This document shows positions 19,770-28,044 of a DNA stretch of 64,000 nucleotides, piece by piece. The first letter of the stretch is position 1, and every line of letters starts with the position of its first letter. The translations under genes were made by a program, and so were the position numbers. Under the pieces are notes generated by a model, which was not told the origin of the DNA, did no database searches, and saw only the letters and a program-made list of their open reading frames with translations. This DNA comes from Symsagittifera roscoffensis (taxonomy: Eukaryota; Xenacoelomorpha; Acoela; Convolutidae), in assembly GCF_963678635.1 (NCBI RefSeq), contig NC_087066.1, positions 65,323,277-65,387,276 of the forward strand, read 5' to 3'.

Positions 19770-20213
19770 ATGGCAGATCTATTCTGGAAGTCCATGCCAA
19801 CGGCTTTGAAAAAACCCACACTTGACGAATTATACAGACGTCTGAGGGACCTGGATTATACTAAAGTGGATGAAAGAATGGCAGTGATGTTGAACGCCAT
19901 CCTCCAGTTGGAGGATGAGGGCGAGTGTCGGGAGTCTGCGACAGAAGCAGTTTTGATGGTGGGCTACACCACCGATGGGATATCTAATCAAGAGCAAACC
20001 AGGTGGCTGTCTTGGAACGTGGATGGAGCAATAAGGGGGTTCGATTTGGCAAGGAACCCTGGCTTGAGTAATAAGACTGAGTATGGAGCAGGGGAATTCC
20101 CACTACCGGCCAGACCATCAGCCAGATCCACGGGCCAGAGCACGAGCAAGAGCTCGAGCACAGCAGACGGGGGAAGCATATCCGGACGTCAGCATCATGA
20201 AGAGAGAGCTTGA
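19770..20213 (+). CDS. Accessory protein, N-terminal part (unknown)
   Basis: The first ATG after pol is at 19770 and opens a ~147-residue frame. Residues 1-90 look globular and helical (LDELYRRLRDLDYTKVDERM; LNAILQLEDEG), then the sequence becomes S/T/P/A-rich. I recognise no family. From about 20150 the meaningful sequence passes to the frame of 20083 (a one-base shift), where a coiled coil follows. This is probably the start of one long accessory protein. Confidence 0.6.
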   Translation: MADLFWKSMPTALKKPTLDELYRRLRDLDYTKVDERMAVMLNAILQLEDEGECRESATEAVLMVGYTTDGISNQEQTRWLSWNVDGAIRGFDLARNPGLSNKTEYGAGEFPLPARPSARSTGQSTSKSSSTADGGSISGRQHHEERA

Positions 20214-20547
20214 GAGGACTCAGCGCGAGATAAACAAGGCGAACCTCGACCGGGATCAAGCGGTGCTCGAGAGAGACCAGGCAAAAGTTGAGAGGGATCA
20301 AGCGCGGAGGGAACTGGACATGATGAGAGCTGAACAGCTACAGGCAGAAAGGGTGCGGGAGAATGCCGCCAATTGCGAGCAGCTGAAGTCGGAGCTTGAA
20401 AGGATCCAACAACGACAGCGCGAGCTCGACATGCAGAAGGGGGCTAGGCCCAAAGAGCGGGTGGTGACCGGCTCAAGGCCAGAGTCACGCATGGAGGTGG
20501 ATGAGGCTCCTAGGTCGAAGGGACGATTCAACCTCGATTGTGGTTGA
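20150..20547 (+). CDS. Accessory protein, coiled-coil segment
   Basis: In the frame open from 20083, the region from about 20200 encodes a long charged helix with imperfect seven-residue repeats (DRDQAVLERDQAKVERDQAR, then E/R/Q-rich), an almost certain coiled coil of ~85 residues. The frame ends at a TGA at 20545 inside a perfect 33-bp inverted duplication, so the stop is probably a consequence of that rearrangement. The same frame reopens at about 20566. Confidence 0.7.
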
Positions 20548-20574
20548 ATCGTCCCTTCGACCTAGGAGCCTCAT
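20501..20574. repeat. Perfect 33-bp inverted repeat (hairpin)
   Basis: 20501-20533 is exactly complementary to 20542-20574 with an 8-nt loop (TCGATTGT). The left arm is part of the coiled-coil ORF; the right arm introduces stops in every continuation. It looks like a fold-back template switch rather than a functional site. Confidence 0.97.
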
Positions 20575-20868
20575 TCTGCTGCTCAAGAACATATGAACGA
20601 AGGGCTGGAGGTGTGGATACCGTCTGAATCAGCGTCCTCCCTGCGTGGTCTAGAGACACAAGCAATACGCCTGTTGATGGACGTCGCGCTGCCTGGATAT
20701 ACGCCAAGTTCGACACCGGGTAGTAATCAGGTGAGTGGTAGCTCGTCACGACTGAAAGAATTGCACGAGCGGCTACAACTAAGGAATCGCGAGAGTCCAG
20801 CAAGAGTGTCACCTGTGTGGTGCCAGGAGTGTGGTAATCTCGAGTTACAAAAAGAATACGGAAGGTAG
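20575..20868 (+). CDS. Accessory protein, linker before the hydrolase
   Basis: Same frame as the coiled coil, reopened after the inverted repeat, ~98 residues to a TAG at 20866. It contains SSLRGLETQAIRLLMDVALP, a Ser/Pro-rich patch, and the single CxxC pair WCQECGN, which may be half of a zinc-binding site. The following residues (HRHNRMDWSTAQLDRRDCFH) are in the frame of 20831, so another one-base shift lies near 20860. The function is unknown. Confidence 0.55.
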   Translation, partial: SAAQEHMNEGLEVWIPSESASSLRGLETQAIRLLMDVALPGYTPSSTPGSNQVSGSSSRLKELHERLQLRNRESPARVSPVWCQECGNLELQKEYGR

Positions 20869-22093
20869 ATACCACAGGCACAATCGGATGGACTGGAGCA
20901 CGGCGCAGTTGGACAGGAGAGATTGCTTCCATAACGCGGCTTGGGTGGAATACTTCACGCAGCCACGTGTGCCCGAAGGAGCGGTCCACTTGATCATAGG
21001 GGACAGCTTGCTGCGGGTGTTGACCCGGATCCAGTCCCATTGGCAAACGGGAATCTTGAGCTTCGCTGGAGCCGCGACGCCGCAGATGTTAGCGACACTT
21101 GAGATGCTAGGTATGGCAAGAGTATATACGGTGACACTGATGATCGGGACGAATGACGTGTCTAGGGGGGAAGCAAGGAAGGTGATGAGGCTGCACGACA
21201 AGGTGAGCTGCATTCTCGAGGAATTGCGAATTCAAATGAATCCGGCCATTCTTACGGTGTGCACCGTCCCTTACAACATGAAAGCGGATCAACATGCAAT
21301 GGAGATGAACACAAAATTGCGAAACCTGAATGAAATAATCAGGCTGATACACAAAAGAAGCGTCCTCCCCGTTGGGCTGTTGGACGTGGCCGAGCAAATG
21401 GAGCTATCTGCTTTCCATGACGACGCATCTGCGGATGGGATTCATTTTGATAGGCCCAGAGGGGTGGAGTGGTTGAATGACGTCTTCCAAAGGCACATAA
21501 ACGCGTTGGAGACAGAGTTACTAGAGACGGCACAGGTCACGTTCGGACCAACCCCAAATCCACCTTTCTTCAACTCGAGAGCTTTGTCCAGCCGCTTGGG
21601 GGCGATGGCTGATTCTAGAGACAGTTCGAGGGATAGCCGAACCAAGTTGCCGTGCGCTGCGCCCATGGAGGCTGATGAGGCAACGTCATCAACGCCCCAG
21701 GGAACGATAATATCCTCGGTGGTGGTGGCGGAGAAGAAGAAGCCGGAGAATCTAGTGGAGACCAACAGGTTGAAATATGAGGAGAAGGTCAAGGAGCTGG
21801 ACCTGGAGGACCTCGAGTGCAGGCTAGAGTTAGCGAAAGCTTTGGGTCTTGAGCAGGTGTCGCACGAAGACTTGGGCAGACTCCAGTGTGTGGACTGGCT
21901 GAAGGCTCACGAGACACACTTCTCGAGAGCAAAAATAGCAGAGACGGCGGATCTGACTGGGATTCCCACAAAATCGGTGATGGGACCCATTAACTATAGA
22001 CCTCTCAAGTCATTAGGGAGTCCGGGATTCGTAGTGGAGCCTCCCAAACACCGAACTAGCATTGCCAGGATTAGGGTGGTCCAGCACAGTTGA
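20831..22093 (+). CDS. SGNH/GDSL hydrolase domain protein
   Basis: A 420-residue frame whose residues ~50-220 carry all SGNH-hydrolase blocks in order: block I GDSLLR with the nucleophile Ser59, block II Gly80 (FAGAATPQ), block III GTND (Gly106, Asn108), block V DGIH with Asp202 and His205. Strands and helices alternate as in an SGNH fold (VHLIIGDS; YTVTLMIGTND; AILTVCTVPYN). Such enzymes are esterases, lipases or acetyl-hydrolases; the substrate cannot be told. SGNH esterases are known in ORF1 of CR1/L2-type non-LTR elements but are not standard in Ty3/gypsy. Residues 230-420 are linker with a helical segment (EDLECRLELAKALGLEQV). The frame is lost at 22093 and resumes shifted. Confidence 0.85.
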   Translation: MVISSYKKNTEGRYHRHNRMDWSTAQLDRRDCFHNAAWVEYFTQPRVPEGAVHLIIGDSLLRVLTRIQSHWQTGILSFAGAATPQMLATLEMLGMARVYTVTLMIGTNDVSRGEARKVMRLHDKVSCILEELRIQMNPAILTVCTVPYNMKADQHAMEMNTKLRNLNEIIRLIHKRSVLPVGLLDVAEQMELSAFHDDASADGIHFDRPRGVEWLNDVFQRHINALETELLETAQVTFGPTPNPPFFNSRALSSRLGAMADSRDSSRDSRTKLPCAAPMEADEATSSTPQGTIISSVVVAEKKKPENLVETNRLKYEEKVKELDLEDLECRLELAKALGLEQVSHEDLGRLQCVDWLKAHETHFSRAKIAETADLTGIPTKSVMGPINYRPLKSLGSPGFVVEPPKHRTSIARIRVVQHS

Positions 22094-22980
22094 AGGTGGT
22101 GGATAAGCTGATGGATCCGAGGGAGATGGAATTACCAGACGCCGCGTATGAAGGCACGAAACTGCCAACGATCCCAGATACGGGAAACCCTGCGGGAATA
22201 CGCAGCTGGCCAAAACCTTAGCTGTTTATGACAGGGCGGCGAGGGTGGTCGTCGTAGCGGGATCGGACTTTGAGGGAACGTCTCCCAAATTGTTTTGGCC
22301 GGAAACTCTGATATACTCATTGCCGGGAGCGGAGCTGAACCAGATGTTAACCCTGGTGGTGGCAATAAAGTCGGAGATGCCTTGCGAGCCTGAACTGCTG
22401 CTGTTTGCAGGGATGAACGATCACTTGCATGCGACGGGGTTTCTTGAGCAGCTCAAGGGTGATGAACCTACGCCGAAGAAGATCTGGGAAGCCATCCAGA
22501 CATTATTTGCAGCCATGAATGAAGTACAAGAGAACGTTGCCTCACGATTTGGCTCCAAGACGAAAGTGGCGTTCACGACGTCCCCCGGCTACGCGAGCAT
22601 GCCTCCCGCTCTGCAATTTATGTATGCAATCTTGATCTTGATAGCAGAAGGGAATGGATGGCGTATTTTGATGGCAGCTCCCAATCGGGAACTGGAACCT
22701 ACAAACTTGAAACTTCGTAGGTAAGAGCTTGCGGCGGCGTGGGCGGAAGTGTCCCACGCGTTGAGGGGCTTTCACGAGTTGGCAGACATCCTCATCGTGT
22801 TGGACGAGGTCCTCTTGCTGGAGATATCTAACTTTGCTAGGCAACTCAAGCTCAGTCCGATTATAGGGGACGATCATCCAGTGGTGGCTCACCTGACGGC
22901 CAGTCTGTGGTTTCGAAACATGGAGGTGACCATCACAAGCACCACAGTAAATCTAGAGGGCCGAGCAACGAGAGGAAGAA
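22094..22980 (+). pseudogene. Second, degenerate SGNH-like module
   Basis: Two frame changes join a short linker (to about 22210) to an open frame from 22212. It reads VVVVAGSDFEG, a helix, LIYSLPGAELNQMLTLV, then LLLFAGMNDHLHATGFLEQL, where GMND sits like block III (G-x-N-D) and AGSDF like a block I lacking the usual GDS order. A strand TKVAFTTSPGYASMPP and an HELADILIVLDEV helix follow. After a TAA at 22722 the frame continues with DDHPVVAHLTASLWF, a candidate block V. The fold looks SGNH-like with an altered active site. It may be a non-catalytic duplicate of the upstream hydrolase; the sequence similarity between the two is low. Confidence 0.5.
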
Positions 22981-25045
22981 CGTGGCCGCATCAGAGAAGC
23001 AGCTGGAGTCGATGGTGTATCGACTGACACAAGAGGGAGGCAGGTGGCCCTTCCTGACACCAAGGCTGGAGAACGCCACGGAGAAGACAAGAGAAGATGC
23101 TCCGCTTCTGGTGAAGCAGATCTGGGATTTTCTTGAGGAGCAGCTGGGAGTGGCTGAAAAGAGGGAAATGACGGTTGGCAGGCTCGTCACGGCAGCCAAC
23201 GAAGTCACGATTGGAGAATTCTGGAGGGAGCACGCAAGGGGTGAGCTGAGGACGAGGAGGGATCACGAAATTCTTGAGTTCTTGAGTCCTTGTTGGGGAA
23301 AGGAGTTCCTGGCCGGAGTGTATAGCGCGAAAGATACCATCTTTAAAGCCTTCATACAGGAAGTGTTGAATATGCCCATCAGTCTGTTGCTGGCACTGTA
23401 CTTGGTTTACCCAAGGTACCTGTTTAATATGGGCCCAGCATACATGTTCAGTCGGGGCGTGGACACCCTCCGGATAGACGGATACTTGACATTGGTGCTT
23501 CTAACCCACGGGGAACTGGAGTCATTTCACCGACTGATGAAATACGGAGAGCCTCTGTCGATGGGGAGAGCCCACTCGAGCATTGACACCTACTCGTATA
23601 AGTGTGCTGCCGGGCTAAAGACGCTGCTGGTACAGTACCTTTTGATGCAGAACCGGCACCTAACTGGAGAAGAAAAGAGCCCGAAGACAAGAGAAGAGTG
23701 GAGGAAAGTGAATGGGGGCATGCCTCTATTGACGGATCTATGCCTGGCCATGAGATCGGACCCCATGGGGATGATCCGGGGGCTAAAGGAAGTCGTAACC
23801 TGTATCTATGGACCGGCAGTCACGTTCGCGTTTCCAGATCCTCTGGTGGAAGCTTATCGACACTCAGTGACCCACGTGAGCCTCATAAGCATACTAGATG
23901 GAACGACACTTAATTGGTGTCAACAGGAGGTGCTAAGGGCGCAAATGAGCAACACGGTGCTCCTCGGAAAGGTGAAGGATCCGGAGTTGGTGGCATACAT
24001 CTTTCGAGGACAACTGCAGTGCAGGATGGGAGGCAAGCGCGAAGGCCCCATCGAAACTTATCCCAAGTTCTGGAACCTAAACCCCCTGACAGCAAGTGGG
24101 CAAGAGATCTTGAGAATTCCCGCATGGAAGAAGAGCTTCGAGCTGGTGAAGAGGGAGTTAGAAGCGATATTGGAGAAGGAAGTCCTGCCAGCAAGCATTC
24201 CCGAATTCCCGACAGTGAGGAGAATGACCCTGGGGATGAACAGCTTCCTGGTGGTCCCATCTCTTTTCGCAAGAGGAGCAACCGAAGAACAGCAGAAGGA
24301 GTTCATCGACGGCTGGGATCCTCTCTTCATCTGCTACACTGCAGCGATTTATTTTCACACCAGCGATGCGAAGATAAATTCCTGGACAACTCAAGCCAAG
24401 AAAATGAGAGGGTCGATGCCCCCGAAATTCGAGGTGCGAGATGCCTTGAGAACACTTGAGCGGGCAGGTCTAGAGAACCAGTTGCCGGTATGGGACGATG
24501 GCAGGATGATAGTGAATGAAGGGCATATCGCACTGAAAGCAGACGAGGTGCTGTTTGCCACAAGGAGATACCGGGCACTTTACGAACTAGAGCAGGTGGA
24601 AAGGAATCAGGAAGGAAAAAAGCTGGATGCAGCAGGCCCATTGCAAGTGGCCCTGACAGAGTACAAGGAAACGGGTCCAGCTACGCCAGCACCCCTATCA
24701 GTGGATACCCCTGGGGATAAAAGGAGTGGTCCCGTAGAGGATCGATTCAGAAGGATTCTTGAGAGAAGAGAAGCTGAATCGGGGGAGGAGAGCATGGATG
24801 AGACTCTCAGCGAGGCAGGAGAGGATATGGAGGTGGGAAAAACCCCGGAGCAGAAGCCATCAGAGGAAGAGTTCACCACGCAAGAGCTGTTGAAAGATCT
24901 GAGTGGAGAAAATTGGGCAGACACCCCCACGCCACCTTTGACCTCATCTCCTCGCAAGAACCTAGAGTTGCCACTGACGAGTGAGAATCCCAACATGACA
25001 AAAGGTATAAAAACACCTTCGAGGGAAACAGGGATGCCTTCCTAG
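22907..25045 (+). CDS. Large accessory protein segment of unknown function
   Basis: The longest open frame of the accessory region (712 codons; meaningful from about 22980). Residues ~25-560 look like a well-folded, mostly helical protein: EEQLGVAEKREMTVGRLV, FLSPCWGKEFLAGVY, an extremely hydrophobic LNMPISLLLALYLVYPRYLF (too short in context to call a membrane span), then VDTLRIDGYLTLVLLTHGEL and YKCAAGLKTLLVQYLL. Residues ~600-712 are acidic, proline-rich and disordered. No known family is recognised. The frame ends at a TAG at 25043, but coding passes to the frame open from 24985, indicating a one-base shift. Confidence 0.7.
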   Translation: MVSKHGGDHHKHHSKSRGPSNERKNVAASEKQLESMVYRLTQEGGRWPFLTPRLENATEKTREDAPLLVKQIWDFLEEQLGVAEKREMTVGRLVTAANEVTIGEFWREHARGELRTRRDHEILEFLSPCWGKEFLAGVYSAKDTIFKAFIQEVLNMPISLLLALYLVYPRYLFNMGPAYMFSRGVDTLRIDGYLTLVLLTHGELESFHRLMKYGEPLSMGRAHSSIDTYSYKCAAGLKTLLVQYLLMQNRHLTGEEKSPKTREEWRKVNGGMPLLTDLCLAMRSDPMGMIRGLKEVVTCIYGPAVTFAFPDPLVEAYRHSVTHVSLISILDGTTLNWCQQEVLRAQMSNTVLLGKVKDPELVAYIFRGQLQCRMGGKREGPIETYPKFWNLNPLTASGQEILRIPAWKKSFELVKRELEAILEKEVLPASIPEFPTVRRMTLGMNSFLVVPSLFARGATEEQQKEFIDGWDPLFICYTAAIYFHTSDAKINSWTTQAKKMRGSMPPKFEVRDALRTLERAGLENQLPVWDDGRMIVNEGHIALKADEVLFATRRYRALYELEQVERNQEGKKLDAAGPLQVALTEYKETGPATPAPLSVDTPGDKRSGPVEDRFRRILERREAESGEESMDETLSEAGEDMEVGKTPEQKPSEEEFTTQELLKDLSGENWADTPTPPLTSSPRKNLELPLTSENPNMTKGIKTPSRETGMPS

Positions 25046-25728
25046 GTACCCTGGATGCGGATGCTTGGCGAAAATTCTTGAGCGATTTTAATCGAGAATT
25101 GGACGACGACACCACATTGGACGATTTCAAGGAGGAGCTGTGGGACACGGTGGTGAAGTTCGGAGAACCTATCCTGGTGGGGACAGGTCTGGAGGAGAAA
25201 GCTAGAGAAGAGCTGCTGAGCAAGATGGTCGAGTTGAGGAAGGCACCACGAAAGACCAGAGAAGACAAATGTAAAGACAGCTCTACTCCGAAACAAAAAA
25301 CTGACGATAAAATAATTGAACATGTAAGGGGGGATAAGGTCGGAACTAGTAATATAATTAAACGTACTAATATCCTTAAGGCTCGAGCAGGGGGGAGGCA
25401 AGAGTTGGAAGGGTTGGGGGGAGACAAGGAAGTCGAATCAGTGATGGTAACGACAACGCCCCCGAGTAAAGACGTGAGGTCTCACAAGAGGAAGAGAGAC
25501 GTGGAGGGATTGGGAAGTCCTTCGGCGGATGCGGTCTCGGAGAAGAACTTGAGAGAGACGGCCCCCATGGTTCTGGCACGATGGAAGACAGCAGCCTACA
25601 AGAGTAGCTACGAGCCGAGGAAACTGCTCGACGTAGAAAAGGAGATGGAGATCCCCACCAGTTCAGCAACGGAAGAAGACTTTAAACCTCAGAGGATAAA
25701 AATGAAGCGAGGTTCAACGAGCGGGTAG
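24985..25728 (+). CDS. Accessory protein, disordered segment after the frame change
   Basis: Open from 24985 to a TAG at 25726, about 247 residues. It begins with a helical part (LDADAWRKFLSDFNREL; KEELWDTVVKFGEPILVGTG; KAREELLSKMVELR). A lysine-rich, low-complexity stretch follows with a possible nuclear localisation signal (SHKRKRDVEG). The TAG is followed by the same frame. It has no ATG of its own near the start, so it is part of a longer protein. Confidence 0.55.
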   Translation, partial: ESQHDKRYKNTFEGNRDAFLGTLDADAWRKFLSDFNRELDDDTTLDDFKEELWDTVVKFGEPILVGTGLEEKAREELLSKMVELRKAPRKTREDKCKDSSTPKQKTDDKIIEHVRGDKVGTSNIIKRTNILKARAGGRQELEGLGGDKEVESVMVTTTPPSKDVRSHKRKRDVEGLGSPSADAVSEKNLRETAPMVLARWKTAAYKSSYEPRKLLDVEKEMEIPTSSATEEDFKPQRIKMKRGSTSG

Positions 25729-26391
25729 ACCTGGGAAGTGGACGTCGGTAATGAATGGGTCTCAAATGAACACCAGGCTACCGGGAAGCAAGTGACTAGC
25801 GATCCTCTTGAGAAAAATAAAACGAAGAACACCGCCCGACCGTGGTGGGTGGCCCTGGAAACATTGCAGGAATTGGAAGACTGCCTGAAGAAGCTCGACA
25901 GTGGAGTGTCACGCAAACGACGCAACTGGGCTACCCAGCAGAAGGCTGGTATCAATAAATTAGAATTGGGGAGCCCGCTGAAGAGAACTTGGCAGAGCTT
26001 GTTAAAGGATCATTTTGAAGAAGCGATGAGAACATCATCATCGGTATCGCCGTTGATGGCGAATCCCTTTATTAGGACCGCAGGACAACTGATGTTTGCG
26101 TGGAGCCTGTTGGGAATAGAGTTAGAGACATTAACTTCGTACGACAAGTTGAAGTTGGGAGGCAAGAACCTAGAGGTATATCGAATGCTGATGCAGCATG
26201 TTGCTAGGGACAACTCAGGCCTGAGCCTGGCAAGGAGGAAAGATGCTACCTGTTTCTTGAGATGGACGATGTCGATGATGACTGACAGTTTCATCCTAGC
26301 ATGTCACGAGAGAGCAATTGGAAGCAAGACGCTGGAAAGGAGAGTCTCCACAGTCATCTTGAATGTGTACCAGAGTACTGGGATAGAATAG
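25729..26391 (+). CDS. Accessory protein, helical segment (unknown)
   Basis: Follows the TAG at 25726 in the same frame and runs ~220 codons to a TAG at 26389. It contains WWVALETLQELEDCLKKLDS, KRTWQSLLKDHFEEAMRTSS and ATCFLRWTMSMMTDSFILAC, predicted helices with a globular character. I recognise no family. No start codon precedes it, so the two TAGs are interruptions of one frame rather than gene ends. Confidence 0.55.
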   Translation, partial: TWEVDVGNEWVSNEHQATGKQVTSDPLEKNKTKNTARPWWVALETLQELEDCLKKLDSGVSRKRRNWATQQKAGINKLELGSPLKRTWQSLLKDHFEEAMRTSSSVSPLMANPFIRTAGQLMFAWSLLGIELETLTSYDKLKLGGKNLEVYRMLMQHVARDNSGLSLARRKDATCFLRWTMSMMTDSFILACHERAIGSKTLERRVSTVILNVYQSTGIE

Positions 26392-28044
26392 GAGGATGGT
26401 TCTAGGCAATCTCTAGAGAGCCACAGGAAGTTAGATGAGATGCTGAGATTCTACAACAAGAAGTTCGAGGAGAAACACGACGTTCACCGTATTTTGGCTC
26501 CTCCAGGAGAGTACTCGAAACCCAACAAGAAGGGAGAGTATCAGTATGTGTCTGGAGTGATGGGGATGGCATACAACCCTTTCTTAGACTTAGAAGCTGG
26601 AAGTGCCCATAGAAACTATGAGGTGGTGGAGCTGCTGAAGTTCTGGACAGAAAGGATAATGGAGATAAACCCCGTGGAAAGAGAGAGACCCAGTCTGGGT
26701 TCGATTCTCGAGAGAACACCGGAAGTGATAAGTGTGCCACGCTCAAGTAAAAGAGTAGAACTAAGAATGGGTAACGGGAACGGCACGTTGACCACGAATC
26801 TGGGAGTGGTGTGGAAGTTGCTCAGGCCCTCTTGGTGTCCACATCCCCATGCGAGCCTGATCGAGGAAGTCACTGAGAGAGTGAGATTGGCGCCGACAGA
26901 GGATGAAGATTTAGCGACCTTGAGTATAGTACATAGACTGATCCTGCCTCAGATGAAGGAGTCAAGTGAGATGACGAGCGGAACAGGGTCGGTAAAGAAG
27001 ATGGAGCCGGGCAGTTGTCTTGACTCGACGTGTGGGAATGGCGAGCAGACCTGTGATGGACGATCGTGCATCAGGATACAGTCTTTCCAGAGAAAAGACC
27101 TAGTCACCTGGTTTGAAGATATCACCGAAAGGGAGAAAAGTGAGATACAGATAGTGGCTGAGTGTTACGCGAGTACCACTGTGATCCTAGCAACAGCTCT
27201 GGGGTTCTTCTCGAGAATGTGTAGTCTCCAGTCACTGGAGAGGCTAGAGTCAGAACACCACTTGGTGACAGCGTTGAGCGTGGAGTCATGGCCCGGAGTG
27301 TTGCAGGTGACCCAGAAACACATCAAGAGTTGGAAGGTTGGACTCGAAGCGGAGATGGGATTTCCCATGAGCGAAGCCTATGGACTGCCTCTAAATGCGA
27401 AGTCCCTAGTGGGGTCAGTGATGGCCAACCTATGTGGCAGCCACTATTCATTGCACATGGCGATGGTAGAAGTATCCAGCCAGAGGGTATTGATAGACAA
27501 AGCCTTCTCAGTGCCCAAATGTGTAAGACTGGCCCGGATGTCACATCATTCACACAAGCTGTTGAGGAAGATCCGAGGAACAGTGCCTAAAGAACAAAGG
27601 GACGACTTGAGTGAAATCTGGGGTGAAGAACTTCTAGGCTTGGAGAGCGAAACTACAAGTGACCTCGAGAGACAAAACGTGATTGGGAAACCCATGGTAA
27701 GTGCCCCAAACTTGGAAGAAGTCGACGTGATACACGAGAAGATGATGGAACTTGAGCCTCTCCTAGAAGCCTCGGGAGAACGCAATCTTAGGAGCATCGA
27801 CCTCACACACGGGGATTGTCCGTGCCACTGTCTGGCGCAGACAGTGTGGTACCCAGACCAAGCCAATCTCTGCCTGATCTGGGATGTAGAAGAAATCAGG
27901 TCGTTGGGACTACCCGAGCATCAACAAAAAGCGACCATCTTGGTGGTGAGCACAATGCTGGCTCTACGATGGATGGAAGAAAACATAGCAAAGTATCGAG
28001 AATCGAAGACGCCAACAGCAGAGTCGATTCACGCGATAGATTAA
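26392..28044 (+). CDS. Accessory protein, Cys/His-containing segment (unknown)
   Basis: ~550 codons in the same frame. Two clusters could bind zinc: C-x4-C-x7-C-x4-C (CLDSTCGNGEQTCDGRSC, ~residues 205-222) and THGDCPCHC near residue 470. Between them are helices (VAECYASTTVILATALGFFS; LVTALSVESWPGVLQVT) and a strand-helix core ending LCLIWDVEEIRSLGL and TILVVSTMLALRWM. It is not assignable by eye. The TAA at 28042 is followed by the same frame. Confidence 0.6.
   Translation, partial: EDGSRQSLESHRKLDEMLRFYNKKFEEKHDVHRILAPPGEYSKPNKKGEYQYVSGVMGMAYNPFLDLEAGSAHRNYEVVELLKFWTERIMEINPVERERPSLGSILERTPEVISVPRSSKRVELRMGNGNGTLTTNLGVVWKLLRPSWCPHPHASLIEEVTERVRLAPTEDEDLATLSIVHRLILPQMKESSEMTSGTGSVKKMEPGSCLDSTCGNGEQTCDGRSCIRIQSFQRKDLVTWFEDITEREKSEIQIVAECYASTTVILATALGFFSRMCSLQSLERLESEHHLVTALSVESWPGVLQVTQKHIKSWKVGLEAEMGFPMSEAYGLPLNAKSLVGSVMANLCGSHYSLHMAMVEVSSQRVLIDKAFSVPKCVRLARMSHHSHKLLRKIRGTVPKEQRDDLSEIWGEELLGLESETTSDLERQNVIGKPMVSAPNLEEVDVIHEKMMELEPLLEASGERNLRSIDLTHGDCPCHCLAQTVWYPDQANLCLIWDVEEIRSLGLPEHQQKATILVVSTMLALRWMEENIAKYRESKTPTAESIHAID

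Noticed and set aside
23390-23450. Transmembrane segment in the unknown accessory protein
   Set aside because: The hydrophobic stretch contains Pro and Tyr/Arg and sits within a globular-looking domain; no signal peptide or second span supports membrane insertion.
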